A stretch of 64,000 bases of DNA, from NCBI RefSeq assembly GCF_023700755.1, contig NZ_JAMKOJ010000003.1, forward strand, positions 310,001 to 374,000, read 5' to 3'. The notes beneath the pieces are model-generated. The model did no database searches and was not told where the DNA came from. It saw only the letters and a program-made list of their open reading frames with translations. The translations under genes were made by a program, and so were the position numbers. This DNA comes from Allorhizobium sonneratiae (GTDB lineage: Bacteria; Pseudomonadota; Alphaproteobacteria; Rhizobiales; Rhizobiaceae). Below are positions 54,865 to 63,770 of this stretch, piece by piece; position 1 is the first letter of the stretch; each line of letters begins with the position of its first letter.

Positions 54865-57162
54865 ATGTCCCGTCAGCCATACGCATCCCACCAGGATGCG
54901 GACATCGATATCGCTGAACTCTTCCGCGCCATCTGGGCCGCGAAGGGCAGGATTGCATTTGCAACTCTGCTGGTGACGGGGCTGGCATTTGCCGCAGCCA
55001 ATGTCATCAAGCCAACCTATCGGGCCGAAGCGACTGTGCTGATTGAGCCACGTGCGCCCAATTACGATGCGGAAAATGCCAAATCTGCCGATTCCCAGCC
55101 GGTTCTCGATGAGCTCAATATTGCAAGCCAGGTGCAGCTTTTTCGCTCTGCCGATCTCATTCGTCAGGTGGCAAAGGATCTGAAACTCTATGATCTGAAG
55201 GAGTTCGATCCGGACAAGGACCCGTCTGCGCTCAATACGCTGATGGTGTTTCTGCATCTGAAGCGCGATCCTCTGGAAATCTCGCCGGAGGACCGGGTGG
55301 TGAAGACCTTCCTCGACAAGCTGGAGGTCTATCAGGTCGCCAGTTCACGGGTGATCGGCATCCAGTTTTCTTCCAAGGACCCGAAACTGGCCGCCGCCAT
55401 TCCCAATGACATGGTCAAGGTCTATCTCGCCATCCAGAGCGGCGCCAAGCTCGACAGCAATGAAGAGGCAGCCCGCTGGCTGGAGCCGGAAATTGCCACG
55501 CTGAGCCAGAAAGTGATGGCAGCAGAGCAGAAAGTGGCCGATTATCGCAAGAAGACCGATCTTCTGCCGACCGGAGACGGCGCGGTGCTGGCCACCCGCC
55601 AGCTAAACGATATGGCCACGGCGCTGGCGACGGCGCGCACCGAACGCATCGCTGCCGAGGCAAAAGCCCAGAATGCCGAGGCGGCCATCCGCTCGGGTCG
55701 CCCGACCGACGACCTTGATATTGTCATGGGTTCACCGGCCATTCAGCAGTTGAAAAACAGTGAGGCGGCGGTTCAGGCGCAGATTTCCGATCTGTCGGTG
55801 ACGTTGCTGGACGGTCATCCACGCATTCGTGCTCTCAAGGCCCAGCTCGCCAGTCTGCGCAGCCAGATCGCCAGCGAAAGCCGCAAGGCCGTGGCCAGCC
55901 TGGAAAATGACGCTGCTGTCGCACGGATGCGCGAACGCGATCTCGATGCGCAGTTAAAGCGGCTCAAGGCGCAAAGCGCCGAAGCCGGAGAGCAGGAGGT
56001 TGGCCTCAACGCTCTTCAACGGGATGCCGCCGCCCAGCGGCAATTGCTGGAAACCTATCTGGCCCGTTATCGTGAGGCGAGCAGCCGTTTGAGCAGCAAT
56101 GCCACACCGGCCGATGCGCGGGTGATTTCCCGTGCGGTTGAACCGGGACAACCGTTTTTTCCGAAAATTCTGCCGATCACCATTGTTGCTGCTGTGGCGA
56201 CCTTGGTTCTGTCGATGATTATCGTCATGTTGTCGGCCCTGTTTTCAGGCCGCGCCCTGAAGCCTGCCGGGCCGCTTGAGCCGGAGACGGATCCACACAA
56301 GCCGACGGATCGGTTCGAGGTAAAGGGGGATGATGATGTCGGCGCTGCCGAGATGGGCGCTGGCCCATCCACCCTTTCCGTTTATGAACGGCGCAGGCAA
56401 CAAGCGGCAGAAATGGCGGAGCTTGAACCGCAACTCGATAGTAAGGCCGCGCTTACCACCGATCATGAGCCTGATCACGATCATGCGATCTTAGAGAATG
56501 TTGACACGCGTTCTGAAGCCTCGACGGAAAGACAGGTGGAAGAGGATGAGCCGGATCTCGATGCGGATCAGTCGTTTTCAGTGGCGTCGATTGCCCGCTA
56601 TCTGCGCCGCAATCGGATCAGGCGTGCGCTATGCTTGTCCCCTCAAGGACATGATGGCTCGGCCATGGCTGTGGAACTCGTGCGTCAGCGGGTCAAAGAC
56701 GGGGGGTCGGCTATTCTGGTTGACATGACCGGCTCGGCCATTCCGACCGGCCTGATGGCGGTGCAGCCGAACCTGCCCGGTGTGACCGATCTCTTGACTG
56801 GTGACGCGGCTTTTGGCGAAGCAATCCATGCCGATCGCGGCTCGCTTGCCCATATCATGCCGCAGGGCCGCGCCGATATCCGCACCGCCATGCACGGCCT
56901 TGACCGGCTGGCCATGGTGATCGATGCCTTGGTCGAAGCTTACGATCTGGTGCTGATCGAATGCGGCCCGACCAGCCCGGACAATGTCGTCAGCCTGTGC
57001 CGCAACGGTGATGAAGAGATCATTCTCGCAGCGCCAAAGCCTGTGCGCCGGACACTGGAGCAGATCATGGAGGCGTTCAAGGTGCTTGGCCATGACGATC
57101 TGGTGTTGATGACACAAGCGCCGATCAGCGAGGATGGCGCAGGCCATCGTGATGTGGCGTGA
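54865..57162 (+). CDS. Wzc/GumC-like polysaccharide co-polymerase with degenerate kinase domain
   Basis: 765 residues. Wzz domain from residue 15 (DIAELFRAIWAAKGRIAFAT) with two flanking membrane helices (about 30-50 and 440-460) and coiled-coil periplasmic region 200-390 rich in Ala/Arg/Glu. The C-terminal P-loop-like domain (about 590-750) has SPQGHDGSAMAVE where BY-kinases have a GK[ST] Walker A, LVDMTG for Walker A', and LVLIECGP for Walker B with Glu in place of Asp. The tyrosine-rich tail is absent. So the kinase is probably inactive. ATG 54865 has CAGGAG at 7 bases. It controls chain length and links to the Wza-like protein. Confidence 0.92.
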   Translation: MSRQPYASHQDADIDIAELFRAIWAAKGRIAFATLLVTGLAFAAANVIKPTYRAEATVLIEPRAPNYDAENAKSADSQPVLDELNIASQVQLFRSADLIRQVAKDLKLYDLKEFDPDKDPSALNTLMVFLHLKRDPLEISPEDRVVKTFLDKLEVYQVASSRVIGIQFSSKDPKLAAAIPNDMVKVYLAIQSGAKLDSNEEAARWLEPEIATLSQKVMAAEQKVADYRKKTDLLPTGDGAVLATRQLNDMATALATARTERIAAEAKAQNAEAAIRSGRPTDDLDIVMGSPAIQQLKNSEAAVQAQISDLSVTLLDGHPRIRALKAQLASLRSQIASESRKAVASLENDAAVARMRERDLDAQLKRLKAQSAEAGEQEVGLNALQRDAAAQRQLLETYLARYREASSRLSSNATPADARVISRAVEPGQPFFPKILPITIVAAVATLVLSMIIVMLSALFSGRALKPAGPLEPETDPHKPTDRFEVKGDDDVGAAEMGAGPSTLSVYERRRQQAAEMAELEPQLDSKAALTTDHEPDHDHAILENVDTRSEASTERQVEEDEPDLDADQSFSVASIARYLRRNRIRRALCLSPQGHDGSAMAVELVRQRVKDGGSAILVDMTGSAIPTGLMAVQPNLPGVTDLLTGDAAFGEAIHADRGSLAHIMPQGRADIRTAMHGLDRLAMVIDALVEAYDLVLIECGPTSPDNVVSLCRNGDEEIILAAPKPVRRTLEQIMEAFKVLGHDDLVLMTQAPISEDGAGHRDVA

Positions 57163-57179
57163 ATGTTTATTGCGGCGTC

Positions 57180-57213
57180 ATGCGCCATATCTGGCATACG
57201 AAGGTTCGCTGTA
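57180..57213. repeat. Possible decayed copy of the 32-base repeat
   Basis: Starts ATGCGCCATATCTGGC and ends CGCTGTA like 19030-19061, but the middle differs and carries insertions. Listed with low confidence. Confidence 0.3.
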
Positions 57214-57244
57214 GCGCGTGATGGTTGCTGAATAAGTTTCGTCT

Positions 57245-58438
57245 TCAATCGCCGTCCGGGAGGCTGCCGTTACGCTGGCCGTCCTGTGTGCGCCATGCCC
57301 TGATCCGTTGCAGCACACGGTAAAGCACCGGATTGCGCTTGATTGCGGCCCTTGCCTGAAGGGAGGCGCTAAAGGCGAGGGCAGCGCAGCGGCCAATTCC
57401 GTTCATGGGCAGGAAAAGATCATGCTGCACGGTTTCCACGGGGCACCAGCTGCGTTTGTAAAGCTGATCGCCCAAGCCGAAATCAAAAAGCGCCCTGCCT
57501 TCGGCGCAGCTTTTTTCGATCATCAGCCAGAACAGCAATTCGCCGGGGCTGGCATCGGCGGCAAGGGTCTCGTCGATCGAGCCGAACTGGCAGATGACAT
57601 GGTCCCCCTTGATGGAAAGACCGGCAATGGCGGCGATCCGTCCCTCATGCTCTCCTTTCAGCCTTAGGCCATGAAGCTGAAGTGGCCTGTCAGGGCCGGC
57701 AGGGCCGAGATCGATCAGCCGGTGAAAGAAGGCTTGCGTCGCCTTGTCGCGAAACACGTCCGGCAGACCGAGTTTTTCAAAGCGGACCGCCTTTTGCGCA
57801 AAGAACAGATTGAGCAGATCATGCCCTTCTTCGGCATGGCTGGCCGAGATATGTTCATAACCGCCAGTCGCCATCAGTCTTGCGTGCTGGTTGCGAAATT
57901 TCTTCCGTCGCCGTTTGGCATTGACCTGCGACAGCGTTGCGGCAAAATCGGAAAGAAGCGGCAGTTGGAAACTGTGGTTATGGTGCTCCACCGCGCCCTT
58001 CATGCCGCTCAGCGGATGCGGTTCTCCCCGCCAGTTGAACGGAACATTGCCCAGATGCACCAGATCGGCATGGCCTTTCAGCGCCCCGACGATCAGATGG
58101 CGAAGTACAAGACGGGTGTTTTCGGTGAGTTGGCTGCGAAAGTCGGGGTCGATCAGGCCGGTATTGATGTTGGTGAAGCGTGCGCCGATAAACTGCGCAA
58201 CCTTGAAAAAGGCGCGCCTGCGGATTTCCAGCGGCAGCAACAGAACGGCGCGGCCTCTGTGCCGGACGATCAGGATGGCGAGCGAGCTTTCATGAGTTTC
58301 CACCCAGGCCCGGCACCAGTCATAGCTTTGATGCAGGGAGGAAAGCCGATCTTGTTCCAGCTGTCGCCATTCGCTTTCCAAAGGTCCCATGCTGTCATGG
58401 CGCTCAATGGTCAGGACATCTGAAGGCGAATGGTCCAT
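57245..58438 (-). CDS. CelD/BcsL-family acyltransferase (GNAT-like)
   Basis: 397 residues matching the CelD/BcsL (Acetyltransf_6) family, tandem GNAT folds related to FemAB: SLHQSYDWCRAWVETHESSL, then RRRKKFRNQHARLMATGGYE, GRIAAIAGLSIKGDHVICQF and EGRALFDFGLGDQLYKRSW. Members modify exopolysaccharides such as cellulose by acylation. Convergent with the Wzc-like gene and in the polysaccharide locus, it may decorate that polymer. Substrate unknown. Confidence 0.88.
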   Translation of the reverse strand: MDHSPSDVLTIERHDSMGPLESEWRQLEQDRLSSLHQSYDWCRAWVETHESSLAILIVRHRGRAVLLLPLEIRRRAFFKVAQFIGARFTNINTGLIDPDFRSQLTENTRLVLRHLIVGALKGHADLVHLGNVPFNWRGEPHPLSGMKGAVEHHNHSFQLPLLSDFAATLSQVNAKRRRKKFRNQHARLMATGGYEHISASHAEEGHDLLNLFFAQKAVRFEKLGLPDVFRDKATQAFFHRLIDLGPAGPDRPLQLHGLRLKGEHEGRIAAIAGLSIKGDHVICQFGSIDETLAADASPGELLFWLMIEKSCAEGRALFDFGLGDQLYKRSWCPVETVQHDLFLPMNGIGRCAALAFSASLQARAAIKRNPVLYRVLQRIRAWRTQDGQRNGSLPDGD

Positions 58439-58531
58439 GCGGACATCAAGGCTCCCGGCTCACTGTTTTGTCCGATCATGCGCTGACAGGCGCTAAAAAC
58501 CGGTTAGCATCCGCCAGGACATCGGATGTTT

Positions 58532-58741
58532 TCAGCGTCGCACCGGCCCTGCCATCCATTTGATGATCAGCATGGCAGGTAAAATCCACACAAGGCCGGA
58601 CAGCAGGAAATACATCAGATGGATCCACCAGGGCGCCTGATTGAGTGCCAGCGTGGCAATCGTGGTGGCCATGATGGCATAGATGGTCACCAGAAGGATC
58701 ATCAGGATCGTCCCGATGAATTTGCGCAGTCTGACCGGCAT
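58532..58741 (-). CDS. DUF2842 membrane protein
   Basis: 69 residues: MPVRLRKFIGTILMILLVTI then ATLALNQAPWWIHLMYFLLS and GLVWILPAMLIIKWMAGPV, i.e. two membrane helices with the DUF2842 pattern of alphaproteobacteria. Function unknown; it often lies beside cytochrome oxidase assembly genes, as here (ctaA, divergent). Strong GGGGGAGG site 7 bases before the ATG. Confidence 0.85.
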   Translation of the reverse strand: MPVRLRKFIGTILMILLVTIYAIMATTIATLALNQAPWWIHLMYFLLSGLVWILPAMLIIKWMAGPVRR

Positions 58742-58939
58742 GATGTGTCCTCCCCCTCAAAAACATGTCATCGCGCTTGAACGGACAGTCCCCATATCCG
58801 CTTTGCACCGGAAAAACCTGAAAGAAAAGCCTGAAACCACGCTCGGCAGAACGAGACGCGACGCGATGTCGCAAACATGCTCCTCTTGTTTTGCAGTGTG
58901 AGCTGATGCAAATCATGGGTCAAGATAAAGGATTGATCA

Positions 58940-60040
58940 ATGACAATTGCGACCTCGTCTCCCGCCGCGTCCACCTCTGCTTCCGAACAGCAGGAGAAAA
59001 ACCGCCGTGCGATCCGCATCTGGCTCGGCATTGTGGTTCTGGCCATTTTCGCTCTTGTTCTGGTAGGGGGCGCGACGCGGCTGACCAATTCCGGCCTGTC
59101 GATCACCGAATGGCAGCCGATCCATGGCGTCATTCCGCCGCTCAATCTCAAGGAATGGCAGGAGGAGTTCAGCCTTTATCAGAAGATCCCCCAATATGAG
59201 CTGATGAACAAGGGCATGACGCTGGATCAGTTCAAGGGTATTTACTGGTGGGAATGGTCACATCGCTTTTTGGCCCGCAGCATCGGCATGATTTTTGCGC
59301 TGCCGCTGCTGTTCTTCTGGTTGACGGGCCGTATCGAAAAGCAGTTGCGCTTTCGCCTGCTCGGCATTCTGGCGCTGGGCGGCCTGCAGGGCTTTATCGG
59401 CTGGTGGATGGTGTCTTCAGGGCTGACACAGCGCACCGAGGTCAGCCAGTATCGGCTGGCGATCCATCTGGTCATGGCCTGCCTGATCTATTCCGCTTCG
59501 ATCTGGGTGATGCATGGGCTGATGCCAGCGCGAAAAAGCGCTGCACCGGCTCGTTCGGCCAAAGGCTTTGCCATTGCGCTCTTCGCTCTGGTGCTGTTCC
59601 AGATCTATCTTGGGGCGCTGGTGGCGGGCCTGCGCGCCGGATATGCCTATAATACCTGGCCGCTGATGGATGGCGCCTTCATTCCGGGCGATCTCTTCAT
59701 TCAGCATCCCTGGTGGATCAACCTGTTCGAGAATGTCAAAACCGTGCAATTCGTCCACCGCTGCGGCGCTTATCTTTTGTTGACGGTTGCCTTCCTCAAT
59801 ATGATGATGTCGCTTTCCTCAGCACCGAATGCGCGGGCCACGCGCCGCAGCCTGATTCTGTTCCTGCTGATCTGTGCGCAGGCCACGCTCGGCATTCTCA
59901 CGCTGATCTGGGATGTGCCCTTCCATGTCGCGCTCACCCATCAGGCAGGCGCACTGATCGTTCTCGGCTTTGCCGTGGCGCATCTGCGGCTCTTGGTCGG
60001 ACCTTATCCGCCAGAACCGCAGGAGCAATCACGATCCTGA
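58940..60040 (+). CDS. ctaA: Heme A synthase (CtaA/Cox15 type 2)
   Basis: Converts heme O to heme A for cytochrome oxidase in the inner membrane; 366 residues with eight membrane helices. Conserved helices carry RLTNSGLSITEWQPIHGVIP, WWEWSHRFLARSIG (His), YRLAIHLVMACLIY (His), KTVQFVHRCGAYLLLTV (His) and FHVALTHQAGALIVL (His). Alphaproteobacterial CtaA is the long form of this family without Bacillus-type cysteines in ECL1. AAAGGA site before ATG 58940. Confidence 0.96.
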   Translation: MTIATSSPAASTSASEQQEKNRRAIRIWLGIVVLAIFALVLVGGATRLTNSGLSITEWQPIHGVIPPLNLKEWQEEFSLYQKIPQYELMNKGMTLDQFKGIYWWEWSHRFLARSIGMIFALPLLFFWLTGRIEKQLRFRLLGILALGGLQGFIGWWMVSSGLTQRTEVSQYRLAIHLVMACLIYSASIWVMHGLMPARKSAAPARSAKGFAIALFALVLFQIYLGALVAGLRAGYAYNTWPLMDGAFIPGDLFIQHPWWINLFENVKTVQFVHRCGAYLLLTVAFLNMMMSLSSAPNARATRRSLILFLLICAQATLGILTLIWDVPFHVALTHQAGALIVLGFAVAHLRLLVGPYPPEPQEQSRS

Positions 60041-60868
60041 TCAGCCGAAGCGATAGCCGGAATAGGCTTTCCCGGCGATGATGCCGTTGAAAACCCGCTT
60101 GCCTTTGTCAGCGCCTGCCGCGCCTGCGGCCACGAAAAGCGGCACGAGATGGTCGTGATCGGGCACATGGCAGGCAAGAGCATCGGGATTTTCCGTCCAG
60201 CTTGACAGGATCGCTGCGCGCTGCTCGGGATCGTCCTGCTCCACCGCATCGGTCAGCCAATCGTCAAAACGTTTCGCTGCCGCTTCATGGGCGGCATCAC
60301 GGGCGCGGAACATACGCATATTGTGATAGCTCATACCTGAAGCGACGATCAGGATATTCTGCGAACGCAACTCTTCCAGCGCCTGGCCAAGCGCGATGTG
60401 ACTCTCCGCATCCAGCGTGTTGCGCATCGACAGCATGACCACCGGCACATCGGCTTCCGGATAGATCAGCATCAGTGGAATGAACACGCCATGGTCGAAA
60501 CCGCGCTTGTCGTCTTCGGCCGAGGCGATGCCCGCCTTGCCGAGCACCTCACGGATATGGCCAGCGAGTGCGGGATCGCCCTTGGCGGGGTAGCGCAACT
60601 CATAGGTATGTGGGGGAAAATTGTAATAATCGAACAGCATGTCCGGCGCGGCAGACGTGCTCACCGTCGGCACTGGCGGGGTTTCCCAATGGCCGGAAAC
60701 GATCAGAACCGCCTTCGGTGTGGTTCCCACATCCTGCGGCAGGCCGCGCAAAAACGCTTCCAGATCGTCCCATGGCCCACGACCTTTTTCATCTTTGGGA
60801 AACTCCATGAATGGCCAGGGACCGCCGCCATGCGGGATGAAATACACGGGAAGACGGGTGCGGGTCAT
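60041..60868 (-). CDS. LigB/DODA-type extradiol dioxygenase (YgiD-like)
   Basis: 275 residues, class III extradiol ring-cleavage family. Zn/Fe ligand histidines occur in YFIPHGGGPWPF, in LIVSGHWETPPVP and in KRGFDHGVFIPLMLIYPEAD; also IVASGMSYHNMRMF at the end. E. coli YgiD opens DOPA; the physiological substrate here is unknown. ATG with AAGGAG at 7 bases. Convergent with ctaA, ending immediately next to it. Confidence 0.9.
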   Translation of the reverse strand: MTRTRLPVYFIPHGGGPWPFMEFPKDEKGRGPWDDLEAFLRGLPQDVGTTPKAVLIVSGHWETPPVPTVSTSAAPDMLFDYYNFPPHTYELRYPAKGDPALAGHIREVLGKAGIASAEDDKRGFDHGVFIPLMLIYPEADVPVVMLSMRNTLDAESHIALGQALEELRSQNILIVASGMSYHNMRMFRARDAAHEAAAKRFDDWLTDAVEQDDPEQRAAILSSWTENPDALACHVPDHDHLVPLFVAAGAAGADKGKRVFNGIIAGKAYSGYRFG

Positions 60869-60931
60869 ACTGCGCTCCTTGGAAGTTTGGAGCGATGATA
60901 ACCGGCGGATGCAAGCCGCACGAGACCGCGT

Positions 60932-61810
60932 TCAGTCGACAAACTGTTCAAGAAGTATAAACCGGGCAAGGCGGGCAAAGCCCAGCCTTTCCTCAAGATT
61001 GGTGTGACCGGACGGTGTAAGCGGACGTCCGAGTATCCAGGCGCAAGACAATCCGGCATGGGCTGCGGCGTAGCGCAGGATCTTTTGCGGACTGCATTTC
61101 AGAGCCGTCGCAAAACACCGGCTGAGGTCGATGGCGCGCTGCTGGTCCAGCACAAGACGTGCGGCATTGAGCGGATTGCCGAAGATATTGGCGCAGTCAT
61201 AGGCAGGATCGCCGATCAGGCCATGAGGATCGATCGACCGCCAGCCGCCTTGTTGATGTCCGATGATATTGTCATGGTGGAGATCGCCATGCAGCGGCTT
61301 GATATCGTCCTGATGCGCCAGAAGCTCGCGAGCAATGTCGGTACACCATACGAGAATGTCTCTCAGATCGAGAGCAAGCTGCATCGTATCAAGAGAGAAC
61401 AGTTCTCGGAAATGCACATGAAGCGGTATCAGTCCCGGAGGCAGAGGCGATGCAGAGGGTATATGCAGGCGAGCCAAAACGTCGACGACGATTTTTGTTG
61501 CCTCTTTGTCACCAGCCTGACCGTGATAATCGCGCAAAAGCAGTGTCCCGGCATCTTCCAAAAGGACAATGTCGCCGGATTGTTCGATGATTCGGACCGC
61601 GCCCTTGCCATTGCGCCAGCGCAGAAACTCAAATCCGGAACGCTCACCGATGCCTTCCGGTTTTAAAGCTTTCACGATGACGGATTTGCCATTGTGGCCT
61701 GCGCGATAGACAAGGCTGGTTCGCGTGTCGGCAATCAGGACAATATCGGAAAGCCCCCAGTGCCGGACCAGATCCAGAGGCAGGCCGGAGGCTTTCGCGC
61801 TATCGCTCAC
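60932..61810 (-). CDS. APH(6)/streptomycin-kinase-like phosphotransferase
   Basis: 292 residues of the aminoglycoside phosphotransferase superfamily. Kinase-like motifs: GKSVIVKALK (ATP-binding Lys), catalytic loop HGDLHHDNII (Brenner motif with Asp and Asn) and SIDPHGLIGDPAYDCAN (DFG-equivalent). Closest in style to APH(6) streptomycin kinases, but chromosomal housekeeping-like kinases of this type are common and resistance is not implied. Start GTG at 61808-61810, 4 bases after the argC stop, so it may be translated with argC. Confidence 0.85.
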   Translation of the reverse strand: MSDSAKASGLPLDLVRHWGLSDIVLIADTRTSLVYRAGHNGKSVIVKALKPEGIGERSGFEFLRWRNGKGAVRIIEQSGDIVLLEDAGTLLLRDYHGQAGDKEATKIVVDVLARLHIPSASPLPPGLIPLHVHFRELFSLDTMQLALDLRDILVWCTDIARELLAHQDDIKPLHGDLHHDNIIGHQQGGWRSIDPHGLIGDPAYDCANIFGNPLNAARLVLDQQRAIDLSRCFATALKCSPQKILRYAAAHAGLSCAWILGRPLTPSGHTNLEERLGFARLARFILLEQFVD

Positions 61811-61814
61811 CCTA

Positions 61815-62747
61815 TCACGCAGACAGCATCAGGTTCATGTTCTGCACCGCAGCCCCGGAAGCGCCCTTGCCGAGATTGTCGAGGAGCGCGACCAGATTGA
61901 CATGGCCGTTGCCGGCATTGCCGAAGACGAAAATCTTCATACGGTCCTGACCGACCAGCTCTTCGGCATCGACGCGGGCAAGCCCGACCGTCTCTTCCAG
62001 CGGCACGACGGTGACGATGTCCTGACCGGCATAATGCGCCGTCAGCGTCGAATGAATGCTTTCGACGCTTGTGCCTTCGGCCATTTCGTCGAGGTAAAGC
62101 GGCACCTGCACGATCATGCCCTGCGCAAAACGCCCGACCGAAGGGGAAAACAGCGGCGCGCGGGCAAGCTGGCCATGAATTTTCATTTCCGGCACATGCT
62201 TGTGCTTGAGCGTCAGACCATAGACATAATTGTTCACGGTCAGATGCTCGGGATGGTTCTCATCTTCCATCTGGGCGATCAACTGCTTGCCGCCGCCGGT
62301 GTAACCGGAGACGGCATTGACCGTGACCGGATAATCGGCAGGCAGAAGACCTGCCATGCGCAAAGGACGGATAAGACCGATCGCGCCGGTCGGATAGCAG
62401 CCGGGATTGGCGACGCAGCGGGCGGAGCGGATTTTCTCCGCCTGATCCCTGTCCATTTCGGCAAAGCCATATGCCCAGTCTGGCGCGACCCGGAAAGCGG
62501 TGGAGGTGTCGATGATCCGCACAGTGTTGTTGCCGGAGACCATGGCGACGGCCTCTTTCGAGGCTTCGTCCGGCAGGCAGAGAATGGCGATGTCGGCGCT
62601 GTTCAGCATGTCCTCGCGCAATGCGGCATTGCGGCGCTCGGCTTCCGGAATCGACAGCATTTCGACGTCGCGGCGCTCGGCCAGACGGCTGCGGATTTGC
62701 AGGCCGGTGGTGCCGTGTTCGCCGTCGATGAAGATTTTCGCTGTCAT
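61815..62747 (-). CDS. argC: N-acetyl-gamma-glutamyl-phosphate reductase (type 2)
   Basis: NADPH reduction of N-acetylglutamyl phosphate in arginine synthesis; 310 residues, the short type 2 ArgC. Begins [20 protein letters not shown]; active-site Cys in [14 protein letters not shown], and HKHVPEM with the catalytic His. GAGGAT at 5 bases before ATG 62745-62747; a longer frame to 62765 is disfavoured. In relatives the order rplM-rpsI-speB-argC is common; here speB is broken. Confidence 0.95.
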   Translation of the reverse strand: MTAKIFIDGEHGTTGLQIRSRLAERRDVEMLSIPEAERRNAALREDMLNSADIAILCLPDEASKEAVAMVSGNNTVRIIDTSTAFRVAPDWAYGFAEMDRDQAEKIRSARCVANPGCYPTGAIGLIRPLRMAGLLPADYPVTVNAVSGYTGGGKQLIAQMEDENHPEHLTVNNYVYGLTLKHKHVPEMKIHGQLARAPLFSPSVGRFAQGMIVQVPLYLDEMAEGTSVESIHSTLTAHYAGQDIVTVVPLEETVGLARVDAEELVGQDRMKIFVFGNAGNGHVNLVALLDNLGKGASGAAVQNMNLMLSA

Positions 62748-62761
62748 TTTATCCTCACATA

Positions 62762-63180
62762 TCAAGGGAGTGTGGGTGTTTGCGGATTCACTTTGCCAAC
62801 AGCTTGATTCTTTTTCTCAAAGCTGGCGTCTTGCCGTTGGGCTCTCAGGCCCAGCATATACATGGCGACGGTCGCGCCTGCAATGGCGGTGATGTCGGCA
62901 TGATCATAGGCGGGCGCCACTTCGGCAACATCGCCACCTTTTATGTCGAGCGGATGACGCTTGTGCAGAACCAAAGAATTTTTACGCTGGATGGCGCGCC
63001 GGTGCACGAGCCGTAATCAATCACCGCCATCGTCTCGAAAAGAGCGCGTTGAAAGGGATATTGCGGATCATTGGCGAACATCGCCGAGGCGCGGCGGATT
63101 ACCTGCGGCCTGAAGTGCGCACCGGGACGGTTTGAGGTGGCGGCATCCAAGGGAATGTTTCAGACGATCGTGTCAACGTC
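62762..63180 (-). pseudogene. speB: Agmatinase (speB) remnant
   Basis: Two recognisable agmatinase pieces in different frames. The N-terminal piece (about 63159-63020) reads DAATSNRPGAHFRPQVIRRA then SAMFANDPQYPFQ and AVIDYGSC; it is preceded by V-stop-N-I-P-L where VVWGIPFD is expected, i.e. an in-frame stop at 63160-63162. The C-terminal piece (about 62945-62790) reads [20 protein letters not shown] then [16 protein letters not shown]. About 150-170 codons with the Mn-binding aspartates are missing between. Intact family members have about 315-320 residues. Decay of a gene normally present between rpsI and argC. Confidence 0.85.
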
Positions 63181-63202
63181 AGCGACGGATTTGTCTACCA
63201 CG

Positions 63203-63541
63203 TCATATTTCCATCTTGAAACTGTAGGCGCGTTCAACCCGCGCAATACGGACATGATAATATCGATACCAGTCTGCACGGCCTTTTGTCTGGGCAGCCA
63301 GATGGTCCGTCACGTTTTTCCAGTCGCGAATGCTCTGTTCATCCCGCCAATAGGAATTGGTGATGCCAAAGCCGTCATCGCCGCGGACGCTTTCGACGCC
63401 GAGAAAGCCGGGTTGCTGGCGGGCAAGTCGTTCCATCTCCAGGGCCATGTCGCCATAGCCGTCATCCTTTTCGCTGCGTTGCGACGAAAAGCACACGACG
63501 AAATAGGGTGGGACGGGCAGGTCGGCGAAAGGCTGGGACAT
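63203..63541 (-). CDS. Antibiotic-biosynthesis-monooxygenase-fold protein
   Basis: 112 residues: MSQPFADLPVPPYFVVCFSS, DMALEMERLARQQPGFLGVE, FGITNSYWRDEQSIRDWKNV and RADWYRYYHVRIARVERAYS. The pattern matches dimeric ferredoxin-like ABM proteins (YqjZ-like), which often quench or degrade small aromatic or heme-like molecules, but activity is untested. ATG 63539-63541 has only a weak ribosome site. It sits between the speB remnant and rpsI and may descend from the same transcript. Confidence 0.82.
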   Translation of the reverse strand: MSQPFADLPVPPYFVVCFSSQRSEKDDGYGDMALEMERLARQQPGFLGVESVRGDDGFGITNSYWRDEQSIRDWKNVTDHLAAQTKGRADWYRYYHVRIARVERAYSFKMEI

Positions 63542-63632
63542 GAACAATCCGATCGGGCAAACAGTCTGACGGATTTTTGAAGCAGATGCCGTGAGTGTTC
63601 AAATCTATTTTTTTGATGAAACCTGACAAGAA

Positions 63633-63657
63633 AAAAGCGGAGCCGAAGCCCCGCTTT
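63633..63657 (-). terminator. Rho-independent terminator of rpsI
   Basis: On the reverse strand AAAGCGGGGC-TTCG-GCTCCGCTTT: an 8-10 bp stem with a stable UUCG loop and a T-run (63631-63636 side). About 90 bases after the rpsI stop. Confidence 0.88.
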
Positions 63658-63674
63658 TGTAAAGTGCAGCCCAA

Positions 63675-63770
63675 AGCGCGATTGGCGCTTGGAAAATTGG
63701 CCCCAGAGCGTGAATAGCGCTTGGAGAACTGGTCCCAGAGCGCGATTAGCGCTTGGAGAACTGGAAGGAC
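63675..63770. repeat. Three tandem 32-base units including the end of rpsI
   Basis: Units at 63675-63706, 63707-63738 and 63739-63770. Each contains the word GCGCTTGG (starting 63685, 63717 and 63749); on the reverse strand this is the codons for the last residues of S9. Only the third unit is the true gene end; the other two are copies beyond the stop, with a few changes. Confidence 0.85.

Noticed and set aside
60932..61810. APH(6)-like kinase as an acquired antibiotic resistance gene
   Set aside because: Its base composition is like its neighbours, it adjoins argC with close spacing, and no mobile element is near; a native kinase is more likely.
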